This document shows positions 1 to 9,626 of a DNA stretch of 64,000 bases, piece after piece. Position 1 is the first letter of the stretch. Every line of letters starts with the position of its first letter. The DNA is from Enterococcus sp. 5H (GTDB taxonomy: Bacteria; Bacillota; Bacilli; Lactobacillales; Enterococcaceae), in assembly GCF_028128615.1 (NCBI RefSeq), contig NZ_AMDP01000022.1, positions 1-64,000 of the forward strand, given 5' to 3'. The notes beneath the pieces are model-generated. The model searched no databases and was not told the DNA's origin. It saw only the letters and a program-made list of their open reading frames with translations. Position numbers and translations under genes: made by a program.

Positions 1-798
<798 letters not shown>

Positions 799-817
799 TA
801 AAACAGGGGGAAGAAAA

Positions 818-1633
818 GTGAAAAAGTTTGTAAGAATGTTAGGGGTATTAACACTAGGACTACTAGTCGTTGCTGGTTGCGGAAATGGAACTGATAGTAA
901 AGCAGATTCTGCTGCAAAAGAAACACCAGAGGAATTAACGTTGTATATTGTACGACATGGAAAAACAATGTTAAATACAACAGATCGTGTGCAAGGTTGG
1001 TCAGATGCTGTTTTAACTAAAGCTGGTGAAGAAGTTGTAACAGCTGCAGGTGTAGGGCTAAAAGATATTGAATTTCAAAATGCTTATAGCAGTGACAGTG
1101 GAAGAGCAATTCAAACAGCTAATTTGATTGTGGAAGAAAATGAGAAATCTTCTGATTTACAAGTCATTACAGATGAGCGTTTAAGAGAATTTAACTTTGG
1201 TACTTACGAAGGCGATCTGAATCACACAATGTGGCAAGATATTGCTGACGATCAAGGTGTTACTCTAGAAGAATTTATGAAAAATATGACGCCAGAATCA
1301 TTTGCAAATAGTGTGGCAAAATTAGATGCAAAAAATGTTGAAGAAGCAAAAGTTAATTGGCCTGCTGAAGATTATGAAACAATTACGACTCGACTGAAAG
1401 CGGGTCTAGATGATATCGTTGAAAAAGAAATGAAGAATGAAGGTTCAGGTAATGTATTAATTGCTTCACATGGTCTAAGCATTTCAGCATTATTAGCAAC
1501 ATTGTTTGATGATTACAAAATTCCAGAAGGCGGCTTAAAAAATGCCAGTGTTTGTACCGTAAAATATAAAGACGGCAAATATACATTAGATAAAGTGAAT
1601 GATTTAAGCTATGTAGAAGCTGGTCAAAAATAA
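818..1633 (+). CDS. Secreted histidine-phosphatase-family lipoprotein
   Basis: A GTG start is used; the purine-rich GGGGG stretch lies just upstream. The protein begins with a lipoprotein signal ending in VVAGC, so it should be lipid-anchored outside the membrane. The mature part is a phosphoglycerate-mutase/histidine-phosphatase domain: the phospho-acceptor motif VRHGKT lies near residue 46 and the second catalytic histidine is in IASHGLS near residue 217. Physiological substrate is unknown. It follows the GH1 gene closely and is ended by the hairpin at 1644-1686. Confidence 0.88.
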   Translation: MKKFVRMLGVLTLGLLVVAGCGNGTDSKADSAAKETPEELTLYIVRHGKTMLNTTDRVQGWSDAVLTKAGEEVVTAAGVGLKDIEFQNAYSSDSGRAIQTANLIVEENEKSSDLQVITDERLREFNFGTYEGDLNHTMWQDIADDQGVTLEEFMKNMTPESFANSVAKLDAKNVEEAKVNWPAEDYETITTRLKAGLDDIVEKEMKNEGSGNVLIASHGLSISALLATLFDDYKIPEGGLKNASVCTVKYKDGKYTLDKVNDLSYVEAGQK

Positions 1634-1643
1634 GAAAATAAAT

Positions 1644-1686
1644 AAGGTTGAAGCTGACTACTACGTTAAGCTTCGACCTTATTTTT
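1644..1686 (+). terminator. Rho-independent terminator after phosphatase lipoprotein gene
   Basis: A 12-bp stem (AAGGTTGAAGCT with AGCTTCGACCTT, one G-U pair) and 12-nt loop is followed by ATTTTTG. Confidence 0.85.
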
Positions 1687-1763
1687 GCAAAGATCAGCCG
1701 AAGTGACACTTTTGTTGGATTTTTGTGTATAATAGTACAAAAAGAAAGAAAAGGGATAATATT

Positions 1764-2525
1764 ATGGTGACTATTACAAATTTTCGGGATATTGGCGGAA
1801 TCAAGAATAAAGATGGCAAGAAAGTTCTTACGGATGTCTTTTTAAGATCAGGGGAATTATCAAGTTTAACTAAAGAAGACGAGCAACGATTAGAAAAAAT
1901 TTATCGTTTAAGCAAAATTATCGATTTACGTAGTGAAGCAGAAGTTGAAGAGCGCCCAGATAAGACTATACCTAAAACAGATTACATTCATATCGATATT
2001 TTAGAAGATATGACAGATGATGGTGCAACAATTGCGGATTTTGTAAAGATTGGTTCACCAGAAAAATCAGCAGCTTACATGGAAAAACTCTATGCTAATA
2101 TTGCTTTAAACACGACCGCTCAAAAAGGATACAATCGCTTTTTTGAAGAAATACTAGCATTAGAAAAAGAACAAAGTATTTTATTTCATTGTTTTGCAGG
2201 GAAAGACAGAACAGGGATTGCGGCTTTACTGGTACTAGAATCATTGGATGTACCGAGAGAAGCAATTTATACTGACTATCTGATAACGAATGAATTAAGA
2301 AAACAAGAAAATGCTATGATTATAGAGCAAGCTAAAACAGCGAATTTAACTGAAAGCAATTTAGCTGCATTACAGATAGCACTAAACGTTGATAGCAGTT
2401 ATTTAGATAGTTTTTATCAAACAGTCGAAAAAGAATATGGAAATATTCCAACGTACCTAAAACAAGCAATTGGTGTTGATAAAGAGATGCTTGAAACAAT
2501 CAATCACCGTTTTCTTAAAGGCTAA
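1764..2525 (+). CDS. Tyrosine/serine protein phosphatase (Y_phosphatase3-like)
   Basis: About 253 residues. The active-site loop HCFAGKDRTG fits the C-x5-R signature of the cysteine-dependent phosphatases that act on phosphotyrosine or phosphoinositides. The N-terminal NFRDIGG block and the block RLSKIIDLRSEAE are typical of the family. I start it at ATG 1764, preceded by AAGGG at 1751-1755. An upstream in-frame GTG at 1725 overlaps a TATAAT -10 box at 1728-1733, so it is probably promoter rather than coding. The deaminase gene follows almost directly. Confidence 0.86.
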   Translation: MVTITNFRDIGGIKNKDGKKVLTDVFLRSGELSSLTKEDEQRLEKIYRLSKIIDLRSEAEVEERPDKTIPKTDYIHIDILEDMTDDGATIADFVKIGSPEKSAAYMEKLYANIALNTTAQKGYNRFFEEILALEKEQSILFHCFAGKDRTGIAALLVLESLDVPREAIYTDYLITNELRKQENAMIIEQAKTANLTESNLAALQIALNVDSSYLDSFYQTVEKEYGNIPTYLKQAIGVDKEMLETINHRFLKG

Positions 2526-2546
2526 ATGAATAGGAGCAAGCTCGGT

Positions 2547-3029
2547 ATGACAAAAGAACAACATCTCCAGTTATTGCGCCGTTGTGTAGAAATCTCAAAA
2601 AATGCTCGAAAACATGGGAATACGCCTTTTGGTGCGCTTTTGACTGATCAAAACGGAACAATTCTTTTAGAGCAGGAAAATATTGAAATTACAGAAAATA
2701 TTTGTACAGGGCATGCAGAAACGACTTTAGCTGCTAGTGCTTCACAAAAATACAGTAAAGAATTTTTATGGGATTGCATATTGTATACGACAGCGGAACC
2801 TTGTGCAATGTGTACAGGGGCAATCTATTGGGGAAATATTGGAACAATCGTCTACGGGATGTCAGAAAAAAGGTTGCTGGAACTAACTGGGGATAATCAA
2901 CAAAATCCCACATTTGATTTACCAACTAAAGAAATATTAAGTCATGGTCAAAAACAGATTAACGTTATTGGGCCATTTGCAGAAATCGAACAAGCTGCAG
3001 CAGCAGTTCACGAAGGTTATTGGCAGTAA
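2547..3029 (+). CDS. Nucleoside/guanine deaminase, cytidine deaminase-like zinc fold
   Basis: About 160 residues with both zinc-binding deaminase motifs: HAE (in TGHAETT) and PCAMC (in TAEPCAMCTGA). This points to hydrolytic deamination of a purine base or nucleoside; the C-terminal EGYWQ resembles guanine-deaminase relatives, but the substrate cannot be settled from sequence. An ATG at 2526 abuts the preceding stop, but AGGAG at 2532-2536 favours ATG 2547, which keeps the HAE/PCxxC core intact. It is co-transcribed with the phosphatase and ended by the hairpin at 3034. Confidence 0.85.
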   Translation: MTKEQHLQLLRRCVEISKNARKHGNTPFGALLTDQNGTILLEQENIEITENICTGHAETTLAASASQKYSKEFLWDCILYTTAEPCAMCTGAIYWGNIGTIVYGMSEKRLLELTGDNQQNPTFDLPTKEILSHGQKQINVIGPFAEIEQAAAAVHEGYWQ

Positions 3030-3033
3030 CATG

Positions 3034-3076
3034 AAAGTAGAAAACATTCGTTTTGTTTGATGTTCTCTACTTTTTG
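3034..3076 (+). terminator. Rho-independent terminator after deaminase gene
   Basis: A 14-bp stem with one A-C mismatch (arms 3034-3047 and 3060-3073), followed by a short T run. Confidence 0.78.
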
Positions 3077-3127
3077 TATGCTTATAAATAAATAATTTTT
3101 AAAAATTCAGAATTTTCCGAAATGTTA

Positions 3128-3156
3128 TTGACTTCTTAACTATATAAGGCAATAAT
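3128..3156 (+). promoter_or_regulatory. Predicted sigma-A promoter of cupin-oppA operon
   Basis: TTGACT (3128-3133), 17-bp spacer, AATAAT (3151-3156). The 5' UTR would be about 45 nt to the cupin start. Confidence 0.6.
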
Positions 3157-3207
3157 AGATAAAATCATGTAAAAAAGTAACGAATTATAAGGAGTTGAAA
3201 GAATAAA

Positions 3208-3525
3208 ATGATTATTAAACCATCATTACCACAAGAAATGACTATTTTTTTTGATTCAGATAATCAACCGAATGAAAATGTCCAAATGGGCCTTATTGTA
3301 TTACAGCCAGGAGAGAAAAGACCTTTAGAAGGTTTTGCTAGACACGATCAAGATGAGTATTCTTACGTTGTTTCAGGAGAAGCTCATACGATTTTGGAAG
3401 ATGGACAAGATTTAGTCGGAAAGCCAGGAGATGCTCAATTGATAGAAGCCAATGAAGGTCATATTAACTACAATGACGGAGCAGAACCGGCAGTGGTTGT
3501 TTGGATGTTAGTAGAACGGAAATAA
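3208..3525 (+). CDS. Small cupin-domain protein
   Basis: 105 residues forming a single cupin_2 barrel. Metal-ligand positions are suggested by RHDQDEYSYV (residues ~46-55) and GHINYNDG (~85-92); the glycine-rich turns EDGQDLVGKPGD and LQPGEKRP fit the fold. Function is not deducible. It lies 21 bp upstream of an OppA-like lipoprotein gene in the same transcript, so it may handle a ligand related to that transporter. RBS AAGGAG lies 12 nt before the ATG. Confidence 0.82.
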   Translation: MIIKPSLPQEMTIFFDSDNQPNENVQMGLIVLQPGEKRPLEGFARHDQDEYSYVVSGEAHTILEDGQDLVGKPGDAQLIEANEGHINYNDGAEPAVVVWMLVERK

Positions 3526-3546
3526 AGTGAAATTGGGGGATAATGT

Positions 3547-5184
3547 ATGAAAAAGATAAGTAAAGCAATTTTATTTTTAGGAATTACAATCGCTGTCATT
3601 TCGGGATGTGGCAGTAAACAAGGCAAAGAAAGTGCTGAAAAAATAGAACCGCTAAGTTTGATGTCACCATCAGAGTTAACAACACTTGATACATCAGTGA
3701 TGTTGGATTTTCCAGATGCTATTGTCCAAACTGCAGCATTTGAAGGGTTATATGCATTAGACGATAAGGATGAACTAATTCCCGCAGCAGCAAAAGAAAT
3801 GCCGGAAATTTCTGATGATGGTAAAACGTATACGATTAAGCTAAGAGAAGATGCTGTTTGGAGTAATGACGATCCAGTAACAGCAAAAGATTTCGAATAT
3901 GCATGGAAAAAAATGATTGATCCTACGAATGGGTTCGTTTATAGCTTTTTAGTAAAAGATACAATTTTAAATGCAGATGAAATCTCAGATGGCAAAAAAT
4001 CAGTAGATGAATTAGGTGTTAAAGCAATTGATGATTATACTCTTGAAGTAAAACTAAAAGAAGCAAAGCCTTATTTCACATCGGTTTTAGCGTTTCCAAC
4101 ATTCTTTCCGCAAAACCAAAAGGCAGTAGAGGAATTTGGGACAGAGTATGGAACAACAGGAGAAAAAACTGTTTATAATGGTCCCTTTATTGTTGAAAAT
4201 TGGAAGCAAACAGATTTGAGCTGGGATCTCAAAAAGAATGAAAAATACTGGGATCACGAAAATGTGAAATCAGATCATATTCACTATGAAGTAATCAAAG
4301 AAGCTTCAACAGCACTGAATCTTTTTGAAGATGGGCAATTGGATGTTGCGACAATTACAGGTGAGTTAGCTAAACAAAATCAAAGTAATCCGGATTATCA
4401 CTCATATCCAACTGCAACAATGAATTATATTCGTCTAAACCAAGAGCGTCAGGGCAAAGCAACACCGCTAAAAAATGAAAATCTGCGAAAAGCTTTGGCT
4501 CTAGGAATTGATAAAGAAAATTTAGTCAATAATATCATTGCTGACGGTTCAAAACCTTTATATGGAGCAATTACTGAGGGATTTGTAAGTAATCCTGAAA
4601 CAGGTGTAGACTTCAGAGAAGAAGCTGGCGACTTAATGAAGTACGATAAAGATGAAGCGTTGAAATATTGGGAACTAGCAAAAAAAGAATTAGGGGACAA
4701 GATTACCCTAGACTTAATGGTAACAGACGATGGTTCATACAAGAAGATGGGTGAAAGCCTGCAAGGCAGTCTGGAAAAACTATTCTCAGGATTAACGATT
4801 AATGTGACAGCTTTACCAACTGAAACCGCGTTGAATTTAAGTCGTGAAAGTGACTATGATATGTTCTTAATCTACTGGACACCCGATTATCAAGATCCAA
4901 TCTCGACTTTGAGTATGTTGCGTACAGGAAATGACCGCAACTATTCTAATGCTAAGTTTGATGCTTTGTTAGATGATGCGTCACAAAAATATGCTACTGA
5001 TCTAGGAAGACGTTGGGAAACTTTGATTGCAGCTGAAAAAGAAGCTATTGAAACAACAGCGGGCATGATAATTATCAGTCAAAATCAGCAATCAGTATTA
5101 CAGAATCCACAAGTAAAAGGCTTAAGCTATCACACCTTTGCTGCACCGCTAACCTTAAAAAATGTTTACAAAGAAGCAAATTAA
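3547..5184 (+). CDS. Oligopeptide ABC transporter substrate-binding lipoprotein (OppA-like)
   Basis: 545 residues with a lipobox (VISGCGSK, Cys ~21), placing it on the outer face of the membrane. The rest is SBP_bac_5: DDGKTYTIKLREDAVWSNDDPVTAKDF-type N-terminal blocks and a central block VYNGPFIVENW are typical of peptide-binding proteins. No permease or ATPase gene adjoins it, so it probably serves an Opp permease encoded elsewhere. It is paralogous to the protein at 61785-63425. RBS GGGGGA lies ahead of ATG 3547. Confidence 0.9.
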   Translation: MKKISKAILFLGITIAVISGCGSKQGKESAEKIEPLSLMSPSELTTLDTSVMLDFPDAIVQTAAFEGLYALDDKDELIPAAAKEMPEISDDGKTYTIKLREDAVWSNDDPVTAKDFEYAWKKMIDPTNGFVYSFLVKDTILNADEISDGKKSVDELGVKAIDDYTLEVKLKEAKPYFTSVLAFPTFFPQNQKAVEEFGTEYGTTGEKTVYNGPFIVENWKQTDLSWDLKKNEKYWDHENVKSDHIHYEVIKEASTALNLFEDGQLDVATITGELAKQNQSNPDYHSYPTATMNYIRLNQERQGKATPLKNENLRKALALGIDKENLVNNIIADGSKPLYGAITEGFVSNPETGVDFREEAGDLMKYDKDEALKYWELAKKELGDKITLDLMVTDDGSYKKMGESLQGSLEKLFSGLTINVTALPTETALNLSRESDYDMFLIYWTPDYQDPISTLSMLRTGNDRNYSNAKFDALLDDASQKYATDLGRRWETLIAAEKEAIETTAGMIIISQNQQSVLQNPQVKGLSYHTFAAPLTLKNVYKEAN

Positions 5185-5196
5185 ATACCAAAACCA

Positions 5197-5236
5197 AAAC
5201 TGTACAGTGCAAAGGCGCATTGTACAGTTTTTTTTG
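5197..5236 (+). terminator. Rho-independent terminator after oppA-like gene
   Basis: A 14-bp stem (AAAACTGTACAGTGC pairing with GCATTGTACAGTTTT, one G-U) followed by eight or more T. Confidence 0.9.
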
Positions 5237-5255
5237 CTATTATATAATCAAAACA

Positions 5256-5285
5256 TTGTCTGAAAAGAAACTAAAATTGTATGAT
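5256..5285 (+). promoter_or_regulatory. Predicted promoter of DUF1003-GNAT operon
   Basis: TTGTCT (5256-5261), 18-bp spacer, TATGAT (5280-5285). Confidence 0.5.
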
Positions 5286-5318
5286 AAGTATAAATTAGAT
5301 TAAGGAGCGAGTGAAAAA

Positions 5319-6029
5319 ATGACTAAAAATAAATCTGAGCAAACTAAAATGACCAATAATGCAGTTCTCTTAAAAAATGTAGAAGTAGAAATTCGTTCAT
5401 TTATTTTAGCTCAAAAACCTGAATTAACAGAAGAGTCAAAGATCCCCTTTCAAGAGCTCTTAAATTATCGTATAGACTACATTAAAAACTTAATATCAAC
5501 GGATTCAGAAAAAATGGAGCAATTAAATGAAGCAATTGTTAAAACAATTAAAGAAAATACAACGATCACCGATAAGCTGAAGCCAAGCACTGAAAAAAAA
5601 TTGACATTGGGTCAAAAGACGGCGGATAGTATTGCAAAATTTGGCGGAAGTTGGCCTTTTATTTTCATTTTTGTTAGCATTTTAATTATTTGGATTATCG
5701 CAAACTCTATTATGATATTTTTTAAACCCTTTGATCCGTATCCATATATCTTGCTTAATTTAGCGTTGTCTTGTTTAGCTGCCATTCAAGCACCGATTAT
5801 TATGATGAGCCAAAATCGCCAGGAGCAAAGAGATCGCAAACAGGCTGATAACGACTATCAAGTAAACCTAAAAGCAGAAATAGAAATTAATTTATTACAC
5901 GATAAAATGGATTATCTAATTAATAATCAGTAGCAGCATCTAGTTCAAATGCAAAATATGCAGATTGAATTACTTGGAGAATTACAAGAAGAGCTAAATG
6001 AAATGAAAGAGGAAAGGAAAACGGAATGA
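5319..6029 (+). pseudogene. DUF1003 membrane protein gene with internal amber stop
   Basis: The open frame from ATG 5319 gives 204 residues, with a cytoplasmic N-terminal half, two transmembrane helices (~residues 112-132 and 142-165) and a C-terminal helix: the DUF1003 layout. TAG at 5931-5933 stops it directly after INNQ. The same frame then continues for 31 clean codons (QHLVQMQNMQIELL...) to TGA 6027-6029, which overlaps the next gene's ATG as ATGA. DUF1003 proteins usually have a tryptophan at this point in the C-terminal helix, so I infer TGG to TAG. The product is either truncated by ~32 residues or made by readthrough. Membrane role unknown. Confidence 0.8.
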
Positions 6030-6469
6030 CATCAATAAAAAGTATTCAAGCAACTGAAAATGATTACCCGCAATTAATTGGTATCTGGGAAAAATCAGTC
6101 AAAGAAACCCATCATTTTCTATCAACAACTGATTTTGAAATAATAAAAAAAGAACTGCCAACGTATTTCTCGAATGTAGAGGTTCAAATTTGGCTGGATC
6201 AAAACGATATTATTGGCTTTTCAGGAGTATCTGAACAAAAGTTAGAAATGCTGTTTCTCGATCCAGCATTTATTGGAAAAGGATATGGACGACAAATACT
6301 AGCTCTTTTAGTTGAAAAAAATGCAGTTCACTTTGTAGATGTAAATGAACAGAATCAAGCTGCTCTAAGATTTTATCTTGCGTGTGATTTTGAAGAATAT
6401 GATCGTAGTGAACTGGATGATGCGGGGAGACCATATCCAATTATAAATTTGAAAAAAAGTACACATTGA
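6026..6469 (+). CDS. GNAT-family N-acetyltransferase
   Basis: 147 residues. The acetyl-CoA pyrophosphate-binding loop is visible as GKGYGRQ near residue 89, followed by the NEQNQAALRFY block typical of GNAT fold motif B. Acceptor substrate unknown. The ATG overlaps the stop of the unbroken DUF1003 frame by 4 nt, which implies translational coupling; if ribosomes now stop at the amber codon 95 nt earlier, expression of this gene may be lowered. Confidence 0.88.
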   Translation: MTSIKSIQATENDYPQLIGIWEKSVKETHHFLSTTDFEIIKKELPTYFSNVEVQIWLDQNDIIGFSGVSEQKLEMLFLDPAFIGKGYGRQILALLVEKNAVHFVDVNEQNQAALRFYLACDFEEYDRSELDDAGRPYPIINLKKSTH

Positions 6470-6609
6470 AAATCCACTTGATATTTTTGTTCATAAGCTT
6501 TTTTAAAATAAATAGTTTGAACTGTTTATGTTTTTTTGATTTTTTTAAAAAGATAAAATATTTTTTTGTTTAAAATTAACTATTTAAAAATAATAAAAAA
6601 ATCAATAAT

Positions 6610-6656
6610 AGCCTAAACACCTTGTATTTACAAGGACTAGGGCTTTTTTTTTATTT
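6610..6656 (+). terminator. Rho-independent terminator
   Basis: Two-part stem: outer AGCCTA/TAGGGCT and inner CCTTGT/ACAAGG, then nine T residues. It lies ~140 bp after the GNAT stop. Confidence 0.85.
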
Positions 6657-6716
6657 TAAAGTCTAAAAAAAATAAATATAGGGATGAAAAAAATGACAAA
6701 ATTAATAGCATATTGC

Positions 6717-6746
6717 TTGATATAAAAGATTAGAGAATACTATAAT
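6717..6746 (+). promoter_or_regulatory. Predicted sigma-A promoter of hypothetical gene
   Basis: TTGATA (6717-6722), 18-bp spacer, perfect TATAAT (6741-6746). Confidence 0.7.
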
Positions 6747-6796
6747 AGGAATAAGTCAGCGTTTTTAGCTGCTTAGATATGGGAGGAGAGAGCATT

Positions 6797-7228
6797 ATGT
6801 TTAGTTATACAGATATGATTTTGTCAGTAATGCAAAGAGTTGAAGTCTACAATGAGATTTTTAATGCCATTTCTAAGGAAGTACAAGAGAACAGCTGTAG
6901 CCAAGCGATTAACAGAAGAGGAAAAGATACTTATCTATTTTGCCGTAATAATGTTAATCGGTTCTTTGTAGAAGAAGCTAGTTTTAGAAAAAACCTAGTA
7001 TTTTATGGCGAAAAAGAAGCAACAAAAATCTTGTTAAAAGGATTAGATGCATATAAAGAAGGCATTTACATCTGGTTAGAAGCTTTAAATGACAAATGTG
7101 AAGTCATTGATGAAGTTATGTACAAAAGAGGCGTAAATGGTGCAAAAAGCTCATTTATCTTGATTAATCAAGCTTGCAAAGAAGCCTGTGGTGGTATTGA
7201 GAGTGCCCATAGTGTGCATAAAATGTAA
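6797..7228 (+). CDS. Hypothetical cytoplasmic protein (143 aa)
   Basis: Not recognised. It is a soluble, mainly helical protein with five cysteines and no signal peptide or membrane segment. The start is taken as ATG 6797 because GGGAGGAG at 6781-6788 is an ideal ribosome binding site for it; the in-frame ATG at 6779 overlaps that site. It has its own good promoter, and a hairpin terminator lies 190 bp after its stop. It is monocistronic, between the acetyltransferase and the WxL regulator region. Confidence 0.75.
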   Translation: MFSYTDMILSVMQRVEVYNEIFNAISKEVQENSCSQAINRRGKDTYLFCRNNVNRFFVEEASFRKNLVFYGEKEATKILLKGLDAYKEGIYIWLEALNDKCEVIDEVMYKRGVNGAKSSFILINQACKEACGGIESAHSVHKM

Positions 7229-7419
7229 ACGAATGTAAAATTATTAGCATTTAGCTAATATATATTTATTGAAAAATAAATTCAGTTATTCAAATTAATT
7301 CTTATTAAAAACAATAATTCTCTTTTGTCTTGTGTTTTATAAAATAATTGAAGATGAGATTTTAGAAAAAAACTTGTTTAAGAGCAAAAGTTCGATTTTT
7401 CAGCACTTGTTCATATTCA

Positions 7420-7466
7420 GAGCTTCAGATAAAACTATTTATAGTTTTATCTGAAGCTCCTTTTTA
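7420..7466 (+). terminator. Rho-independent terminator
   Basis: A perfect 19-bp stem (arms 7420-7438 and 7441-7459) followed by CTTTTT. The T-rich tail is on the + strand only, so it ends the transcript of the 6797 gene; it abuts the convergent gene at 7464. Confidence 0.85.
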
Positions 7467-7781
7467 TTTTATTCTTAAGAATTTTTCAATTAAATTATCC
7501 AATGCATCATCAATCTCATCAGCATTTGAAGAGTTACGGTAAAGGAATTTAGGAGGCGAAGTATCCATATCTATGAGCTTTGTACCGATTGCTTGTGATT
7601 GATCTAGTGTAACTGTAATTTGAGGATGAACAATGGTTTCACCACAAGAACCGGCAATAAGAAATGTTAGTTCTAAAGTAACATCATCAATTGAGCGAAT
7701 CCGATAATAACCATCCCCGATAAATTTTTTCTTCTCACTAAAGACACTTTGAAGCATGTTTAACTTTTCTAATCTCTCCAT
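7464..7781 (-). CDS. Hypothetical small protein (105 aa)
   Basis: Not recognised. Soluble, no signal peptide; a beta-rich middle is flanked by an N-terminal helix and an acidic C-terminal helix (DEIDDALDNLIEKF). A GAAGGAGA ribosome binding site precedes the ATG at 7781. It is convergent with the preceding gene and divergent from the regulator at 8116. Confidence 0.7.
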   Translation of the reverse strand: MERLEKLNMLQSVFSEKKKFIGDGYYRIRSIDDVTLELTFLIAGSCGETIVHPQITVTLDQSQAIGTKLIDMDTSPPKFLYRNSSNADEIDDALDNLIEKFLRIK

Positions 7782-8115
7782 GTTTATCTCTCCTTCGTAA
7801 TTATTGTATCATTTTTTTACTTTTCAGATAACTAAAGTAAGTTTGTTGGCTAATCATGGATAAAATAAAAGCGAAAAATCTACTGAAAAAGATAGGTATC
7901 ATACATAATTCTCAATTATTCTGAATTTTATTTAACAAAATGATATATAAAATATTGAAAATCAGTGGACTCAGCAAAAAAAATAGCTTAGACTTATTTT
8001 TGTTTGATAATTATATCTAGATTATTTTTTGATGCTGGATGAATATAGAGTTCAGTGAGTAATAATAAATGTTGTTACATTTTAATGGATATAGTATATA
8101 AAGGAGAATTAGTGT
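7782..8115. other. Divergent intergenic region ahead of first WxL-locus regulator
   Basis: 334 bp of A/T-rich DNA holding the promoter at 7989-8017. No ORF above ~20 codons is convincing. Confidence 0.5.
7989..8017 (+). promoter_or_regulatory. Predicted promoter with TAGACTTAT -35 element
   Basis: TAGACT (7989-7994), 17-bp spacer, TATATC (8012-8017). The -35 region reads TAGACTTATTTTT, matching 13 bases upstream of the locus 2 operon (29517). Confidence 0.55.
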
Positions 8116-8814
8116 ATGTACAATATTGGGGTTGTTTTACTAGGAGAGACGGATCAAGAAACGTCAATTGTTTCATTAAAAAATGAACAGCTACAGATTT
8201 GTTTAACTGATAAAGATGAAGTAATTGAAAGAACGGAAAAATATGATGGTATTGTAATTGCAGAACAACGCACACAAAATATCGGCATAATCTGCGAACT
8301 GATTATTATGTTAAAGAGAAAACACAATACATTTGTTTGGGTGGTTTCTGAGCGAAAACATAAAATGAATCGGATTGCCTACTTACAACTTGGAGCAGAT
8401 GGTATAATTAATGAGGATTGTGATCTGGAAGAGTGTGGGTTTATGATGATTAATGCACTGGATAGATACAAAGATATCGGCACCGAAGAAGAAAATCAGA
8501 TCCATAAATCAGTTGAGCTTTCAGATTTACAGTTACGTCCATGTAACTTTAGTGTTGTTGTAAAAGGGAAAGAAATCAATTTAACAAGATTGGAATATAA
8601 AACAATTGAATTTTTACATACAAAACAAGGAACCGCAGTCACCTATGAAGAAATTTATAAAAATGTTTGGATTAATGAAGTGAATAAAGCAAATGATAAG
8701 CAGTACCGTGTATCAAATTTAGTTTTTCATATAAGACAAAAGATTGAAGAAGATACAACACGTCCGAAGTATATTAAAACGATCCGTTCAAAAGGGTATA
8801 AGTTGATGCTCTGA
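8116..8814 (+). CDS. Winged-helix (OmpR/PhoB-type) transcriptional regulator, surface-locus associated, copy 1
   Basis: 232 residues. The N-terminal ~120 look like a degenerate receiver domain: the hydrophobic strand DGIVIAEQ replaces the usual phosphoacceptor-aspartate strand, and the end of the domain has QLGADGII. The C-terminal ~100 residues are a PhoB-type winged helix, with LTRLEYKTIEFL, VSNLVFHIRQKI and the wing IKTIRSKGYKL. It probably binds DNA independently of phosphorylation; no histidine kinase is nearby. It is a paralogue of the next gene and of the one at 35901. Placement suggests it controls a surface operon. Confidence 0.85.
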   Translation: MYNIGVVLLGETDQETSIVSLKNEQLQICLTDKDEVIERTEKYDGIVIAEQRTQNIGIICELIIMLKRKHNTFVWVVSERKHKMNRIAYLQLGADGIINEDCDLEECGFMMINALDRYKDIGTEEENQIHKSVELSDLQLRPCNFSVVVKGKEINLTRLEYKTIEFLHTKQGTAVTYEEIYKNVWINEVNKANDKQYRVSNLVFHIRQKIEEDTTRPKYIKTIRSKGYKLML

Positions 8815-9120
8815 TAAGGTAAAATTAGCAATTTTTGTTAATGAATATAAAAAGAGTTTCGCCTTTTTAGCCAGTTTTAAAGTATGTGCAAGATATTGAC
8901 TAACTTTGTATGAACTATGGGAATAAATTGTAAGTTGTTATTAGATAAGCAAGTACCAAGGTATTAAGAAAATGAGTTTGGGAAGGTTTTATTTAATATT
9001 TTAGGTGTTTTATTATTCAGTAGTGGCACACAAATATGACAAAGCTATTAAAAAAATAGTAAAGAAAAGGTAAAATTAATTATATAGATATATTAAAATT
9101 GAAAATAGTTTTGGGATTTC

Positions 9121-9162
9121 CTCCAATAGTTGTAGAAGCAAAGACAACTTTGGAGTTTTTTT
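9121..9162 (+). terminator. Orphan Rho-independent terminator 1
   Basis: CTCCAATAGTTGT pairs with ACAACTTTGGAG (one bulged base), followed by seven T. Confidence 0.75.
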
Positions 9163-9251
9163 GTTTACATAGAAATTATTGCACAAAATTTTATCAATTA
9201 AGGGGTGCAGAAGAAAGAATATTCTCAAATTATTCTTCTTCTTTTTGACAC

Positions 9252-9302
9252 TCTAAAACCTTTTATAACCGTTATTACCCAAGGTTTAAGGAGTTTTTTT
9301 TA
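9252..9302 (+). terminator. Orphan terminator-like hairpin 2
   Basis: CTCTAAAACCTT pairs imperfectly with AAGGTTTAAGGAG across a ~24-nt loop, followed by eight T. Confidence 0.55.
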
Positions 9303-9490
9303 AAATTTATTAGAAGAAATAATTAAGCTTTTTTCTTTATCTTTTTGGCTTAAATCAATATGTGAATCTATATGTGAAAATAGCGCTTTTCTGATTGGAA
9401 AAAAAGAAGATAAATGAATTTCATTCACATAATTCTCATTTTTTTGAGTTTTTTATTAAAAAATTGGAAAATAAAAAGATTATAATTAGC

Positions 9491-9519
9491 TAGACTTATA
9501 AAATTAAATATATTAAACT
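9491..9519 (+). promoter_or_regulatory. Predicted promoter with TAGACTTAT -35 element
   Basis: TAGACT (9491-9496), 17-bp spacer, TAAACT (9514-9519). Same -35 motif and spacing as at 7989 and 29517. Confidence 0.5.
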
Positions 9520-9626
9520 TACTTTGATTTAATTAATATGTTAAAAATATCTAATTTTAATAACGTATATATTTATAATGTTTTGAAAATGTGATAAGTG
9601 GATGGAACTAAAGAGGAGAAGTACAT

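Larger units (their letters stand above)
6470..6796. other. Intergenic region between GNAT gene and hypothetical gene
   Basis: Very A/T-rich DNA with no convincing ORF. It contains a terminator (6610-6656) and the promoter of the next gene (6717-6746). Confidence 0.6.
8815..9626. other. 812-bp intergenic region with two terminator-like hairpins
   Basis: No protein gene is visible. Two hairpins with T runs lie at 9121-9162 and 9252-9302, and the promoter of the second regulator is at 9491-9519. A short untranslated transcript is possible. Confidence 0.5.

Noticed and set aside
1725-1763. GTG start extending the tyrosine phosphatase by 13 residues
   Set aside because: The segment contains a TATAAT -10 box and lacks a ribosome binding site; ATG 1764 has one.
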